Origin: CAWFKS01 sp963816435 | GTDB taxonomy: Bacteria > Pseudomonadota > Alphaproteobacteria > Rhizobiales > Rhizobiaceae | Direction: 5' to 3' | Length of the DNA: 64,000 nt | NCBI GenBank assembly: GCA_963816435.1 | Contig: CAWFKS010000012.1 | Span: 124,001-188,000 of the forward strand | Part shown: positions 54,234-62,414 of the stretch, in pieces | Layout: each line of letters begins with the position of its first letter | How positions within the stretch are numbered: the first letter of the stretch is position 1 | Made by a program: the position numbers and the translations under genes | The notes under the pieces: generated by a model | What the model was told of the DNA's origin: nothing | The model's database searches: none | What the model saw: only the letters and a program-made list of their open reading frames with translations

Positions 54234-54267
54234 GCCGGCGGGGCGGGGCTTATCCTGCCCCGCCGGC
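54234..54267 (+). terminator. Strong hairpin between dctP and dctQ
   Basis: A perfect 11-base GC stem (54234-54244 with 54257-54267) around a 12-base loop follows the dctP stop by 7 bases. No U-run follows, so it may be a partial terminator or a 3' stabiliser for the dctP transcript, a common arrangement for binding-protein genes. Confidence 0.5.
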
Positions 54268-54462
54268 GATCCTCACTCCGATGTCGCGCGGCCACTCGTC
54301 ACGGCTCGGTGTGAGCCACGATGTCGCGTCGGCTTGCGCGTGATCGCCATTCCCCGCTAGAACGTTATGTAGTATAACAATCGATGCCGAGGGCGCCGGT
54401 TGCCCTCGGCAGGGGCAACCTATAGCGTTGCCCGCGTCCACGACGCTTGCGGGAGGAGGGAC

Positions 54463-55107
54463 ATGGGGCTCGCCAAGGCGGTGGTCTGGTTGGCGCGTAC
54501 GCTGGCCATCATCGGCGGAATCGTTCTGATCGTCCTGACAGTGCTCACCGTGGCCAGCATCACCGGCCGCGCGGTGCTGACGATCGCCTATTCGGACACC
54601 CCCTCGTGGCTCGCCTTCGCAGACCCCGTCATGCGCGGTCTTCACTCGCTCGCCGCGTGGCTGATCGGGCTGCGACTTACGATCGGCGACTGGACCTTCA
54701 AGATCGGGCCGGTCCCTGGTGACTTCGAACTGGTCGAAGCCGGCGCGGGGTTCGCCATCTTCTGCTTTCTGCCCTGGTGCCAGCTCGTGCGTGGTCACGC
54801 GACGGTCGATCTCTTCACCAGCTTCCTCGGACCTGCACCCAACCGCGTCATCGACCTCGTCTCCGAGTTCCTGATGACGGTGGTCATCGTGCTGATCGCC
54901 TGGCGCCTCTGGTACGGCATGTGGGACAAGTTCCGCTATCAGGAGACCACCTTCATCCTGCAGTTCCCCGTCTGGTGGCCCTATGCGGCTTGCATGTTTG
55001 CGGCGGTGATCGCCGTCGTCGTTTCCGTCTTTCTGCTTTGGATCAGAGTGCGCGAGGTGGTCACCGGCGAGCCGGTCGAATTGCCGCATTCCGGAGGTGG
55101 CGTGTGA
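54463..55107 (+). CDS. dctQ: TRAP transporter small permease (DctQ family)
   Basis: A 214-residue membrane protein with four predicted helices (about residues 10-35, 95-120, 135-160 and 175-200). It carries the DctQ pattern FELVEAGAGFAIFCFLPWCQLVRGHATVDLFTSFL. It pairs with DctM in the inner membrane. A hydrophilic insert (SDTPSWLAFADPVMRG) sits after the first helix. Its stop overlaps the dctM start (GTGA), so translation is coupled. Confidence 0.92.
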   Translation: MGLAKAVVWLARTLAIIGGIVLIVLTVLTVASITGRAVLTIAYSDTPSWLAFADPVMRGLHSLAAWLIGLRLTIGDWTFKIGPVPGDFELVEAGAGFAIFCFLPWCQLVRGHATVDLFTSFLGPAPNRVIDLVSEFLMTVVIVLIAWRLWYGMWDKFRYQETTFILQFPVWWPYAACMFAAVIAVVVSVFLLWIRVREVVTGEPVELPHSGGGV

Positions 55108-56426
55108 CCAATCTCGAACTCGGCATCATTTCGTTCCCGATCCTGATATTCCTGATCTTCACGCGCCTGCCTATCGGGCTGTCGATGCTGCTGGTCGGTC
55201 TTGCCGGCACGTGGCTGGTGACGGGCAGTCCGGTGCCGATCCTGGCCAAGCTGAAGAACGAGACCTACTCCACCTTCTCCAGCTATTCGCTGTCGATCAT
55301 TCCGCTGTTCATGCTGATGGGCCAGTTCGCCACGCTGGGCGGCATGTCGCAGGCGCTGTTCAAGGCCGCCGAGACGTGGATGGGACATCGGCGCGGCGGC
55401 GTCGCCATGGCGGCGGTCGGCGCGTGCGCCGGCTTCGGCGCCATCTGCGGATCCTCGCTGGCGACCGCGGCCACGATGAGCCAGGTCGCGCTGCCGGAGC
55501 TGAAGCGCTACGGCTACTCGGGTGGGCTCGCCACCGGCACGCTCGCCGCAGGCGGCACGCTGGGCATCCTCATCCCGCCGTCGGTGATCCTGGTCATCTA
55601 TGCCATCCTGGCCGAGCAGAACATCGCCAAGCTGTTCATCGCCGCCTTCGTGCCGGGCGTCCTCGCCGCAATCGGCTACATGATCGCCATTTCGATCTAT
55701 GTGCGGCTTCATCCCGAATCGGCAGGCACCCGCGAGCGTGCGCCCTATTCCGAACGATTCAGGGCACTGGTCGACGTCTGGCCGGTGCTGCTCGTGTTCC
55801 TGCTCGTCGTCGGCGGCATCTATTTCGGCTGGTTCACACCGACCGAGGGCGCGGCGGTGGGGGCCGCCGGCACGGGCATCGCGGCGCTGTTCAACGGCGG
55901 CCTGACGCGGCGCACCTTCGTCGCGTCGATCCTGGCGACGGCGAGCTCCACCGCGATGATCTTCTTCATCGTGTTCGGCGCCTCCATGTACAATTCGTTC
56001 CTGGCGCTGTCGCAACTGCCCCAGCAGGCGGCCTTGTTCGTTACCGAGCAGGGCTTCAACCCGTGGGTCGTGCTGACGCTGATCCTGGTGCTCTACCTGC
56101 TGTTCGGCTGCGTCATGGATTCGCTGTCCATGATCCTGCTGACGATCCCGATCTTCTTCCCGATCGTCACGGCGCTGGATTTCGGGCTCCCGCCGGAGGA
56201 ATTCGCCATCTGGTTCGGCATACTGGTTCTGATCGTCGTGGAGGTGGGGCTGATAACGCCGCCGGTGGGCATGAACCTGTTCGTCATCAATTCGATGGCG
56301 AAGGAAACGCCGATCCACCAAACCTATCGCGGGGTGCTGCCCTTCGTGATGAGCGACATCATCCGCGTGGCGCTGCTCACCGCGTTCCCGGCGATTACGC
56401 TGTTCTTGATGCGGATTCTCTATTGA
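55104..56426 (+). CDS. dctM: TRAP transporter large permease (DctM family)
   Basis: The channel-forming, sodium-coupled subunit, 440 residues with about 12 hydrophobic helices. Family motifs are LPIGLSMLLVGLAGTW, GFGAICGSSLATAATMSQVALPELKRYGYSGGLATGTLAAGGTLGILIPPS and LGCVMDSLSMILLTIPIFFPI-like LFGCVMDSLSMILLTIPIF. A GTG at 55104 overlapping the dctQ stop is the likely start. Complete and in frame. A long antisense open frame across this gene is an artefact of its codon pattern. Confidence 0.94.
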   Translation: MTNLELGIISFPILIFLIFTRLPIGLSMLLVGLAGTWLVTGSPVPILAKLKNETYSTFSSYSLSIIPLFMLMGQFATLGGMSQALFKAAETWMGHRRGGVAMAAVGACAGFGAICGSSLATAATMSQVALPELKRYGYSGGLATGTLAAGGTLGILIPPSVILVIYAILAEQNIAKLFIAAFVPGVLAAIGYMIAISIYVRLHPESAGTRERAPYSERFRALVDVWPVLLVFLLVVGGIYFGWFTPTEGAAVGAAGTGIAALFNGGLTRRTFVASILATASSTAMIFFIVFGASMYNSFLALSQLPQQAALFVTEQGFNPWVVLTLILVLYLLFGCVMDSLSMILLTIPIFFPIVTALDFGLPPEEFAIWFGILVLIVVEVGLITPPVGMNLFVINSMAKETPIHQTYRGVLPFVMSDIIRVALLTAFPAITLFLMRILY

Positions 56427-58186
56427 GCGGAATGACGTTCGGCTGATGGCGACCAGCCTCCGCCGAGCCTTCGCGACCGCCTCGTGCTGCGACAGGAAAA
56501 GTTCGCCGGAGAGCTTGTCGAGGAAGTTCGTGCGCTTCAGTCGGTCCATGACCGGCCCCTTCACCTCCGACAGGTGGAACTTCACCCCGCTGGCTGCCAG
56601 CCGCTCGTTGATCGCTTCAAGCGATTCCAGTGCGCTGTAGTCGATGGCGTTCACGGCAGGACACATCAGCACGACGTGCTTCAGCCCCGGTCGTTGCGCC
56701 ACCATGTCGTAGATGCGGTCTTCCAGGTAGCGCGAATTCGCGAAGTAGAGGCTTTCGTCGACGCGCACCGACAGGATCTCGGGATCGACCACGACGTCGT
56801 GTCGCAGCGACGTTGCGGAAGTGTTCGGTGCCCGGAACCTGCCCGACCACCGCCATGTGCGGCCGCGAGCTTCGATAGAGATGGATGAGGATCGACAGGC
56901 CGACGCCGGCCGACACGCCCATCTCGACGCCGAGCGTGAGGGTCACGAGGATCGTCGCGGCGACGGCCGTGAAATCCGCCTTCGAGTAGTCCCAGGTGTG
57001 CTTGAGGATAGAGAAATCGACCAGCGAAAGCACCGCCACGATGATCGTTGCGGCAAGCGTCGCCTGCGGCAGGTAGAAGAGCAGGGGCGTCAGAAGCAGC
57101 GTCGCCAGCCCGATGCCGATTGCCGTGAACATTCCGGCAGCCGGGGTCGCCGCACCAGCGTCGAAATTCACCACCGACCGCGCGAAGCCGCCGGTCACCG
57201 GATAGCCGCCCGAGAAGCCGGCCGCCAGGTTGGCCGCGCCGAGGCCGATCAGTTCCTGGTCGGGATCGACGCGCTGGCGCCTGCGTGCGGCGAGCGTCTG
57301 GGCGACGGACGAGGATTCGACGAAGCCGATGATCGAGATCAGGACAGCCGCCGGCGCAAGCGTCGCCCACAGATCGGGCGAGAACGAAGGGACGCTGAAC
57401 GGCGGCAGCCCGGTCGGAACGGCTCCGACGAGTTTGACGCCCTTGGTGCCGAGGTCGAGCGCCCAGGCGGCGGTGGTCGTCACCGCCACTGCCACGATTG
57501 GCGCGGCCTTGGCGACCAGATCGGCGGTGCGCGCGCTGATGCCTCTGGCCACGAGCAGCGGCTTCAACGAGCGACGCACCCAGAAAAGGAACGCGATCGC
57601 AGAGGCGCCGATGGTCAGCGTCACGGGGTTTGTGTTGCCGACGTTTCGTGCAAGCGAGCCGACGAGCTTCACCAGGGTCTCGCCGTGCGCCGAAACGCCG
57701 AGGATGTGCTTGAGCTGGCTGGCCGCGATCACCAGGCCGGAGGCGGTGATGAATCCGGAGATTACCGGATGCGACAGAAAATTCGCCAGGAATCCGAGCC
57801 TGAAGATGCCGAGCGCCGCGAGAAACAGGCCAGAGAGCACGGCCAGCGTGACCGCCGCCGTGAAGGCGTCGGCCTGACCGGCAGCGACAACCGGAGCGAT
57901 TGCGGCGGCCGTCATCAGCGAGGCCACTGCGACCGGTCCGACGGCGAGCGCACGGCTGGTGCCGAAAATGCCATAGGCGACGAGCGGCAGGATCGAGGCG
58001 TAAAGGCCCATCTGCGGCGGCAGTCCGGCAAGCAGCGCGTAGGCCAGCGACTGCGGAATGAGCATGATCGTGACGATCACGGCGGCGACGAGATCGTTGG
58101 TCGCATCTTCGCGATTGTAGCGCCCGCCCCACTCGAGGATGGGGAAGATAGCGGAGTGCTAAGTCCTTCCGGTTGCTCTTTTTCAT
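56420..58186 (-). CDS. SulP-family anion transporter with STAS domain (at least two frameshifts as read)
   Basis: An inner-membrane sulfate-type permease of about 580 residues. It starts MKKSNRKDLALRYLP (58186; GAGG upstream). After a shift near 58141 (extra C in CCCCATCC) it continues ILEWGGRYNREDATNDLVAAVIVTIMLIPQSLAYALLAGLPPQMG, the SulP signature. About 12 helices follow, including YPVTGGFARSVVNFDAGA. A second shift near 56812 leads into the STAS domain (PEILSVRVDESLYFANSRYLE, IDYSALESLEAINERL). The C-terminal stop is unclear: conserved STAS text ends near 56457, and a stop at 56420 requires one more shift. Downstream of DUF442 and the MBL gene, so probably sulfite, thiosulfate or sulfate traffic. 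Confidence 0.85.
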
Positions 58187-58214
58187 CTTCGTGCCTCGGA
58201 ACATGTTTCACCGT

Positions 58215-58292
58215 CCGCCGGTCGCGTGCGACCGGCGGGGGTGTATTGCTGCTGTTTGCTTGGTGCCGGCGCAGATCCGCCGGCGGCGGATC
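58215..58292. repeat. Two hairpins between SulP and DUF442 genes
   Basis: CCGCCGGTCG/CGACCGGCGG (58215-58224 and 58229-58238) is a perfect 10-base stem with loop CGTG. GATCCGCC/GGCGGATC (58274-58281 and 58285-58292) is a perfect 8-base stem covering the DUF442 stop. Neither has a U-run on the minus strand. They may modulate read-through or stabilise the upstream part of the transcript. Confidence 0.5.
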
Positions 58293-58629
58293 AGGCCCGC
58301 TGCTTCATCTGCTGTGCGACGCTGTAGAGCGTCGTCGAGCGCGCGCCCGATCGGCAATAGCCCAGCATCGGGCCCTGCATGCTGTCGAGTGCCGACTGCA
58401 TGTCACGCACGTTCTGCTCCGTCACGCCGCCCGCGACGGGCACATATTTGAAGCCGAGGCCGGCAGCGCGAGCGGCCGCCTCGACGTCCCGGTGCGGCAC
58501 CGCACCCATTTCGTTGTCGGGCCGGTTGCAGATCACCGTCTTGAATCCGGCTGCCGCTATGGCGGGAATGTCGTCCAGCCTGATTTGGCCGGTCACCGCA
58601 AAGTCGGGCGAAACCCTGCGAAAATCCAT
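58291..58629 (-). CDS. DUF442 / beta-lactamase-hydrolase-like phosphatase-fold protein
   Basis: A 112-residue protein of the TIGR01244 group, related to dual-specificity phosphatases and usually fused to or encoded with persulfide dioxygenase-like proteins. The start MDFRRVSPDFAVTGQIRLDD is preferred (AAAGGAACG upstream). It has VICNRPDNEMGAVPHRDVEAAARAAGL and the Cys loop GYCRSGARSTTLYS. In fused Blh proteins such a domain is thought to act as a rhodanese/sulfurtransferase-like partner, so the Cys may carry sulfane sulfur. It sits between the MBL gene and SulP in one direction. Confidence 0.85.
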   Translation of the reverse strand: MDFRRVSPDFAVTGQIRLDDIPAIAAAGFKTVICNRPDNEMGAVPHRDVEAAARAAGLGFKYVPVAGGVTEQNVRDMQSALDSMQGPMLGYCRSGARSTTLYSVAQQMKQRA

Positions 58630-58684
58630 CTTTCGTTCCTTTCCGTTGTGACTTGCCGCCCCGAACAGGGCAGCCTTCAGGTTC

Positions 58685-59575
58685 TCAAAGGCCATTGACG
58701 GGTACCTTCAGAAAAGTCTTGCCGCTTTCGTCGTTGGCGGGCAAGCGTCCGCCGCGCATGTTGACCTGCAGCGACGGGATGATGAGCTTCGGCATCGACA
58801 GCGTCTTGTCGCGTGCCTCGCGGGTGGCGACGAAATCGTCTTCGCTGACACCGTCGCGGACGTGGATGTTGTGTTCGCGTTCGTCGCGAACGGTGGTCTC
58901 CCACTGGATGTTGCGCCCGTTCGGACCGTAATCATGGCACATGAACAGCCGCGTGTCGCCGGGCAACTCCAGCACCCGCTTGATCGAGCGGTAGAGCGTG
59001 CGCGCGTCGCCGCCCGGGAAATCGGCCCGCGCCGAGCCGCCGTCGGGCATGAACAGCGTGTCGCCGACGAAGGCGGCATCGCCGACGACGTGGGTCATGC
59101 AGGCGGGCGTGTGGCCGGGCGTGTGCATGACGTGCGCCGTCATCGTGCCGATCGTGTAGCTGTCGCCGTCCTTGAACAGCCGGTCGAACTGCGAGCCGTC
59201 GCGCTGGAACTCGGTGCCTTCGTTGAAGATCTTCCCGAACGTGTCCTGCACGATGACGATGTTCTCGCCGATCCCCATCTTGCCGCCGAGCTTTTCCTGG
59301 ATGTAGGGCGCGGCCGAAAGGTGATCGGCATGCACGTGCGTCTCGATGATCCATTCGAGCTCAAGGCCGTTGTCCTTGATGAACCTGATGATCCTGTCGG
59401 CGCCGTCGAAGGTGATGCGTCCGGCGGCATAGTCGATGTCCATGACCGAATCGACGACCGCGCAGGCCTTCGAGTTCGGATCCTTCACAACATAGGAGAT
59501 GGTGTTGGTCGGCTCGTCGAAGAACGCGGTGACCTCGGGCTTGACCGACGGGTCGGGCTTGAAGGGAAGGGTCAT
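58685..59575 (-). CDS. blh: Persulfide dioxygenase-like MBL-fold protein (Blh/ETHE1 type)
   Basis: A 296-residue metallo-beta-lactamase-fold enzyme. The iron/zinc motif is intact, THVHADH (IIETHVHADHLSAAPYIQEKLG), with further ligands in HVMHTPGHTPACMTHVVGDAAFVGDTLFMPDGG and MCHDYGP. This pattern matches the sulfur dioxygenase group (ETHE1, Blh) that oxidises glutathione or protein persulfide to sulfite. It is divergent from the bigR-type gene; the palindrome between them should be its operator. First gene of the minus-strand run MBL, DUF442, SulP. The exact thiol substrate is not known. Confidence 0.9.
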   Translation of the reverse strand: MTLPFKPDPSVKPEVTAFFDEPTNTISYVVKDPNSKACAVVDSVMDIDYAAGRITFDGADRIIRFIKDNGLELEWIIETHVHADHLSAAPYIQEKLGGKMGIGENIVIVQDTFGKIFNEGTEFQRDGSQFDRLFKDGDSYTIGTMTAHVMHTPGHTPACMTHVVGDAAFVGDTLFMPDGGSARADFPGGDARTLYRSIKRVLELPGDTRLFMCHDYGPNGRNIQWETTVRDEREHNIHVRDGVSEDDFVATREARDKTLSMPKLIIPSLQVNMRGGRLPANDESGKTFLKVPVNGL

Positions 59576-59629
59576 TTCTGTGCTCCTCTGCGCTCGGCGT
59601 CCCGCTTGCGGCGGCGCCGTTCGAGAGCT

Positions 59630-59653
59630 ATATATGACGACATGAACATATAT
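59630..59653. promoter_or_regulatory. Candidate BigR operator
   Basis: ATATATG (59630-59636) and CATATAT (59647-59653) form a perfect 7-base inverted repeat with a 10-base centre, in the AT-rich gap between the divergent MBL and bigR genes. BigR is known to bind an AT-rich palindrome between bigR and blh in Agrobacterium and Xylella, so this is a strong candidate operator. Confidence 0.65.
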
Positions 59654-59667
59654 TCAATAAAAAAGAT

Positions 59668-60015
59668 GTGTCGGTGATGGAAGGCGTTCTGGACGTCAAG
59701 CGCATGGAGGAATCGGCCGGCGACGCAGCCGAACTCCTCGACGCGATGGCCAATTCGAACCGGCTGATGATCCTGTGCAATCTGGCCAATGGCGAGATGC
59801 CGGTGAACGAGCTCGCGGAGCGCGTCGGCATGAACCAGTCCGCCCTGTCGCACCAGCTTTCCAGGCTGCGGGCGCTGGGCCTCGTCAAGACCCGCCGCGA
59901 AGGCCGAACGATCTTCTACCGGATCGCCTCGACACGGGTCGAGCAACTGCTGGAGGCGCTCTACGGCATGTTCTGTGGCGTGCGGGCTCCCGAGGCGGGA
60001 GCCCGCGAGGCCTGA
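59668..60015 (+). CDS. bigR: BigR-type ArsR-family repressor (sulfide/persulfide sensor)
   Basis: A 115-residue winged-helix repressor of the ArsR fold: AAELLDAMANSNRLMILCNLANGEMPVNELAERVGMNQSALSHQLSRLRALGLVKTRREGRTIFYRI. Two Cys, Cys37 (ILCNL) and Cys103 (MFCGV), sit at the positions used by BigR, which forms a disulfide or polysulfide link when exposed to sulfide and leaves DNA. Arsenic/metal motifs of classical ArsR are absent. The start may be GTG 59668 or ATG 59677. Divergent from the persulfide-oxidation genes and close to the operator palindrome. Confidence 0.9.
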   Translation: MSVMEGVLDVKRMEESAGDAAELLDAMANSNRLMILCNLANGEMPVNELAERVGMNQSALSHQLSRLRALGLVKTRREGRTIFYRIASTRVEQLLEALYGMFCGVRAPEAGAREA

Positions 60016-60027
60016 GCCGCGGCCAGG

Positions 60028-61176
60028 CTAGGCGGCGAACAGTCCGCCTGCGGCGGCGAGCGCCTCGAGGTGATGGTCGCTGTCGCCGAAGGTGATATCG
60101 ATCATCGTCATGCGCTTGAAATAGTGCCCCACGGCATATTCCATCGTCATGCCGACGCCGCCGTGCAACTGGATGGCGGTCTCGCCGACCAGCCGACCGC
60201 CGCGCCCGATCTCGGCCTTGGCCGCGTGCATGGCCCGGGCGCGCTCCTCGGCATCCTCGCTATCGGCCATCATCGTGGCGTAGGTGGTTATCGAGCGAGC
60301 CTGCTCGATCGCCACATACATGTCGACGGCCTTGTGCTGCAGCACCTGGAAGGCGCCGATCGGCACGCCGAACTGCTTGCGCTGCTTGAGATAGTCGACG
60401 GTCAGTGCGTGCATTGCCGACATCACGCCGATCGACTCGGCCGACAGCGCGGCGATGCCTGCATCGACCACGCGTCTCACCAGAGGCAACCCGTCTTCCG
60501 GGTCGCCGATCACCGCCTCGGGACCGACGCGGACATTTTCCAGCCGGATCTCGGCCGCGCGGTGTCCGTCCTGTGTCGGATAGCCGCGCCGCGAAACGCC
60601 TTCCGCGTTTCCATCGACCATGAAGACCCCGATGCCGCTTTCGTCCTCCGCACCGCCGCTTGTGCGCGCGGTGACGAAGAGCTTGTCGGCGCTGTCGCCG
60701 TGCAGCACCACCATCTTGGTCCCGTCGAGCACGTAGCCGCTGCCGTCCCTCCTGGCCGCTGTCTCGACATGGTTGAGCCCGTAGCGCGAGTTGCGCTCGG
60801 TATGGGCGAAGGCGAGCTTCAGCGAGCCGTCGGCCACTTGCGGCACCAGTTCGGCCTTCTGCTCGGCCGACCCGCCGAAGCGAAGGAAGCCGCCGCCAAG
60901 CACGACCGTCGGGAAATAGGGCTCGAGCGCCAACGCCTTGCCCAGAGCTTCCATGACGATCATCGTGTCGACGGGGCTGCCGCCCAGGCCGCCGTCGTCT
61001 TCGGAAAACGGCAGCGCCATCAGCCCCATCTCGGCATAGGCGCCCCACATCTCGGTGCTCCAGCCTTCCGGCGCTGCCATGTGCTTCTTGCGCTGCTCGA
61101 AGGAGTATTTGTCGCCCAGCAGCCGGTCGAGCGAATCCTTGAGGATCGATTGTTCTTCGGAAAGATCGAAATCCAT
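60028..61176 (-). CDS. Acyl-CoA dehydrogenase (second, shorter paralog)
   Basis: A 382-residue flavoprotein that introduces the alpha,beta double bond in acyl-CoA. It starts MDFDLSEEQSILKDSLDRLLGDKY and carries family blocks LPFSEDDGGLGGSPVDTMIVMEALGKALALEP, AFAHTERNSRYGLNHVET and MHALTVDYLKQRKQFGVPIGAFQVLQHKAVDMYVAIEQA, then GGVGMTMEYAVGHYFKRM. The C-terminal catalytic Glu position is hard to confirm here. It follows the larger acyl-CoA dehydrogenase at 61192 with a 15-base gap; adjacent ACAD pairs often form heteromers for bulky substrates. It converges on bigR. Confidence 0.92.
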   Translation of the reverse strand: MDFDLSEEQSILKDSLDRLLGDKYSFEQRKKHMAAPEGWSTEMWGAYAEMGLMALPFSEDDGGLGGSPVDTMIVMEALGKALALEPYFPTVVLGGGFLRFGGSAEQKAELVPQVADGSLKLAFAHTERNSRYGLNHVETAARRDGSGYVLDGTKMVVLHGDSADKLFVTARTSGGAEDESGIGVFMVDGNAEGVSRRGYPTQDGHRAAEIRLENVRVGPEAVIGDPEDGLPLVRRVVDAGIAALSAESIGVMSAMHALTVDYLKQRKQFGVPIGAFQVLQHKAVDMYVAIEQARSITTYATMMADSEDAEERARAMHAAKAEIGRGGRLVGETAIQLHGGVGMTMEYAVGHYFKRMTMIDITFGDSDHHLEALAAAGGLFAA

Positions 61177-61191
61177 GTTCCTGTCTGCCCC

Positions 61192-62394
61192 CTAGAGCCC
61201 TAGCACGGCCTTGGCGATGATGTTCTTCTGGATCTCGTTGGACCCGCCGTAGATCGACACCTTGCGAAAGTTGAAATAGCCGGGCGCCGCGCTCGCCGCG
61301 TCCTCGGGCGTGATCGGCGGCTCGTTGGCGCCTTCGATCGCGTCCGCGTGGTAGGGCATGGCGTGCGGCCCCATCACCTCCATCAGCAGGTGCGTGGTCG
61401 CCTGCTGGATTTCGGATCCCTTGATCTTGAGAATGGACGAGGCCGGGTCGGGCTTGCCGGTATTGCCGCGCTTGGCATCCGCCGCCACGACGCGCAGCTG
61501 GGTCATCTCCAGCGCTTTCAGGTCGATCTCCACCGAGGCGAGCTTTTCGCGGAACTTCCGGTCCTCGATGAGCGGCCGTCCGCGCGACATTTCCCGCGCG
61601 GCCAGTTCGCGGATACGCGCGATCCGCTGCTTGGACATGCCGACGCGCGCGATGTTGGTGCGCTCGTTGCCGAGCAGGAACTTCGCGTAATCCCAGCCCT
61701 TGTTCTCCTGGCCGACGAGATTTTCGGCCGGCACCTTCACGTCGGTAAGGAACACCTCGTTGATCTCGCGCCCGCCGTCGATCGTCACGATCGGCCGCAC
61801 CTCGATGCCCGGCGTCTTCATGTCGATCAGCAGGAAGGAGATACCCTCCTGCTTCTTCGCATCCGGGTCGGTGCGCACCAGACAGAAAATCCAGTCGGCA
61901 TATTGCGCCAGCGTCGTCCACGTCTTCTGGCCGTTGACGATGTAATGGTCGCCATCCTTCACCGCGCGCGTCTTGAGCGAGGCGAGATCGGAGCCTGCGC
62001 CCGGCTCGGAGAAGCCCTGGCACCACCAGTCGTCGAGATTGGCGATGCGCGGCAGGAAGCGCTTCTTCTGCTCCTCGCTGCCGAACGTGTAGATCACCGG
62101 TCCGACCATGTTGACGCCGAAGGGCAGCGGCGAGGGCGCGGGGTATTTCTGCACCTCCTCCAGGAAGATGTACTGCTTCATCGGGTCCCAGCCGGTGCCG
62201 CCATATTCGACCGGCCAGTGCGGCACCGCCCAACCCTTCTCGTTGAGGATGCGCGTCCAGTTGACGAGGTCTTCCTTGTCGATGTGCTCGCCGTCGATCA
62301 GCTTGCGCCGCGTGTCCTCCGGGAGATTGTCCTTGAGGAATGCCCGCACCTCGTCGCGAAAGGCGAGTTCCTCGTCCGTATAGCGAAGGTCCAT
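61192..62394 (-). CDS. Acyl-CoA dehydrogenase (first, larger paralog)
   Basis: A 400-residue acyl-CoA dehydrogenase starting MDLRYTDEELAFRDEVRAFL. The open frame continues upstream, but the ATG at 62394 is the conserved start. FAD/substrate blocks: WWCQGFSEPGAGSDLASLKTRAVKDGDHYIVNGQKTWTTLAQYADWIFCLVRT, NERTNIARVGMSKQRIARIREL and the terminal YGGSNEIQKNIIAKAVLGL. The length and the long loop (HADAIEGANEPPITPEDAASAAP) resemble ACADs acting on long or cyclic acyl chains. Next to a second ACAD, a thiolase and an acyl-CoA ligase. Substrate class unknown. Confidence 0.93.
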   Translation of the reverse strand: MDLRYTDEELAFRDEVRAFLKDNLPEDTRRKLIDGEHIDKEDLVNWTRILNEKGWAVPHWPVEYGGTGWDPMKQYIFLEEVQKYPAPSPLPFGVNMVGPVIYTFGSEEQKKRFLPRIANLDDWWCQGFSEPGAGSDLASLKTRAVKDGDHYIVNGQKTWTTLAQYADWIFCLVRTDPDAKKQEGISFLLIDMKTPGIEVRPIVTIDGGREINEVFLTDVKVPAENLVGQENKGWDYAKFLLGNERTNIARVGMSKQRIARIRELAAREMSRGRPLIEDRKFREKLASVEIDLKALEMTQLRVVAADAKRGNTGKPDPASSILKIKGSEIQQATTHLLMEVMGPHAMPYHADAIEGANEPPITPEDAASAAPGYFNFRKVSIYGGSNEIQKNIIAKAVLGL

Positions 62395-62414
62395 TTCAGT
62401 CTCCCAGGGCGATC

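Noticed and set aside
54234..54267. Riboswitch or small RNA between dctP and dctQ
   Set aside because: Only a single strong hairpin is visible and no conserved aptamer pattern; a stabilising or attenuating stem explains it.
54981..56792. Open frame of 603 codons on the minus strand, starting in the STAS domain of SulP
   Set aside because: Only its first part (to about 56457) is the SulP C-terminus. The rest runs antisense through dctM and is His/Arg/Asp-rich low-complexity text, a known artefact of high-GC codon use.
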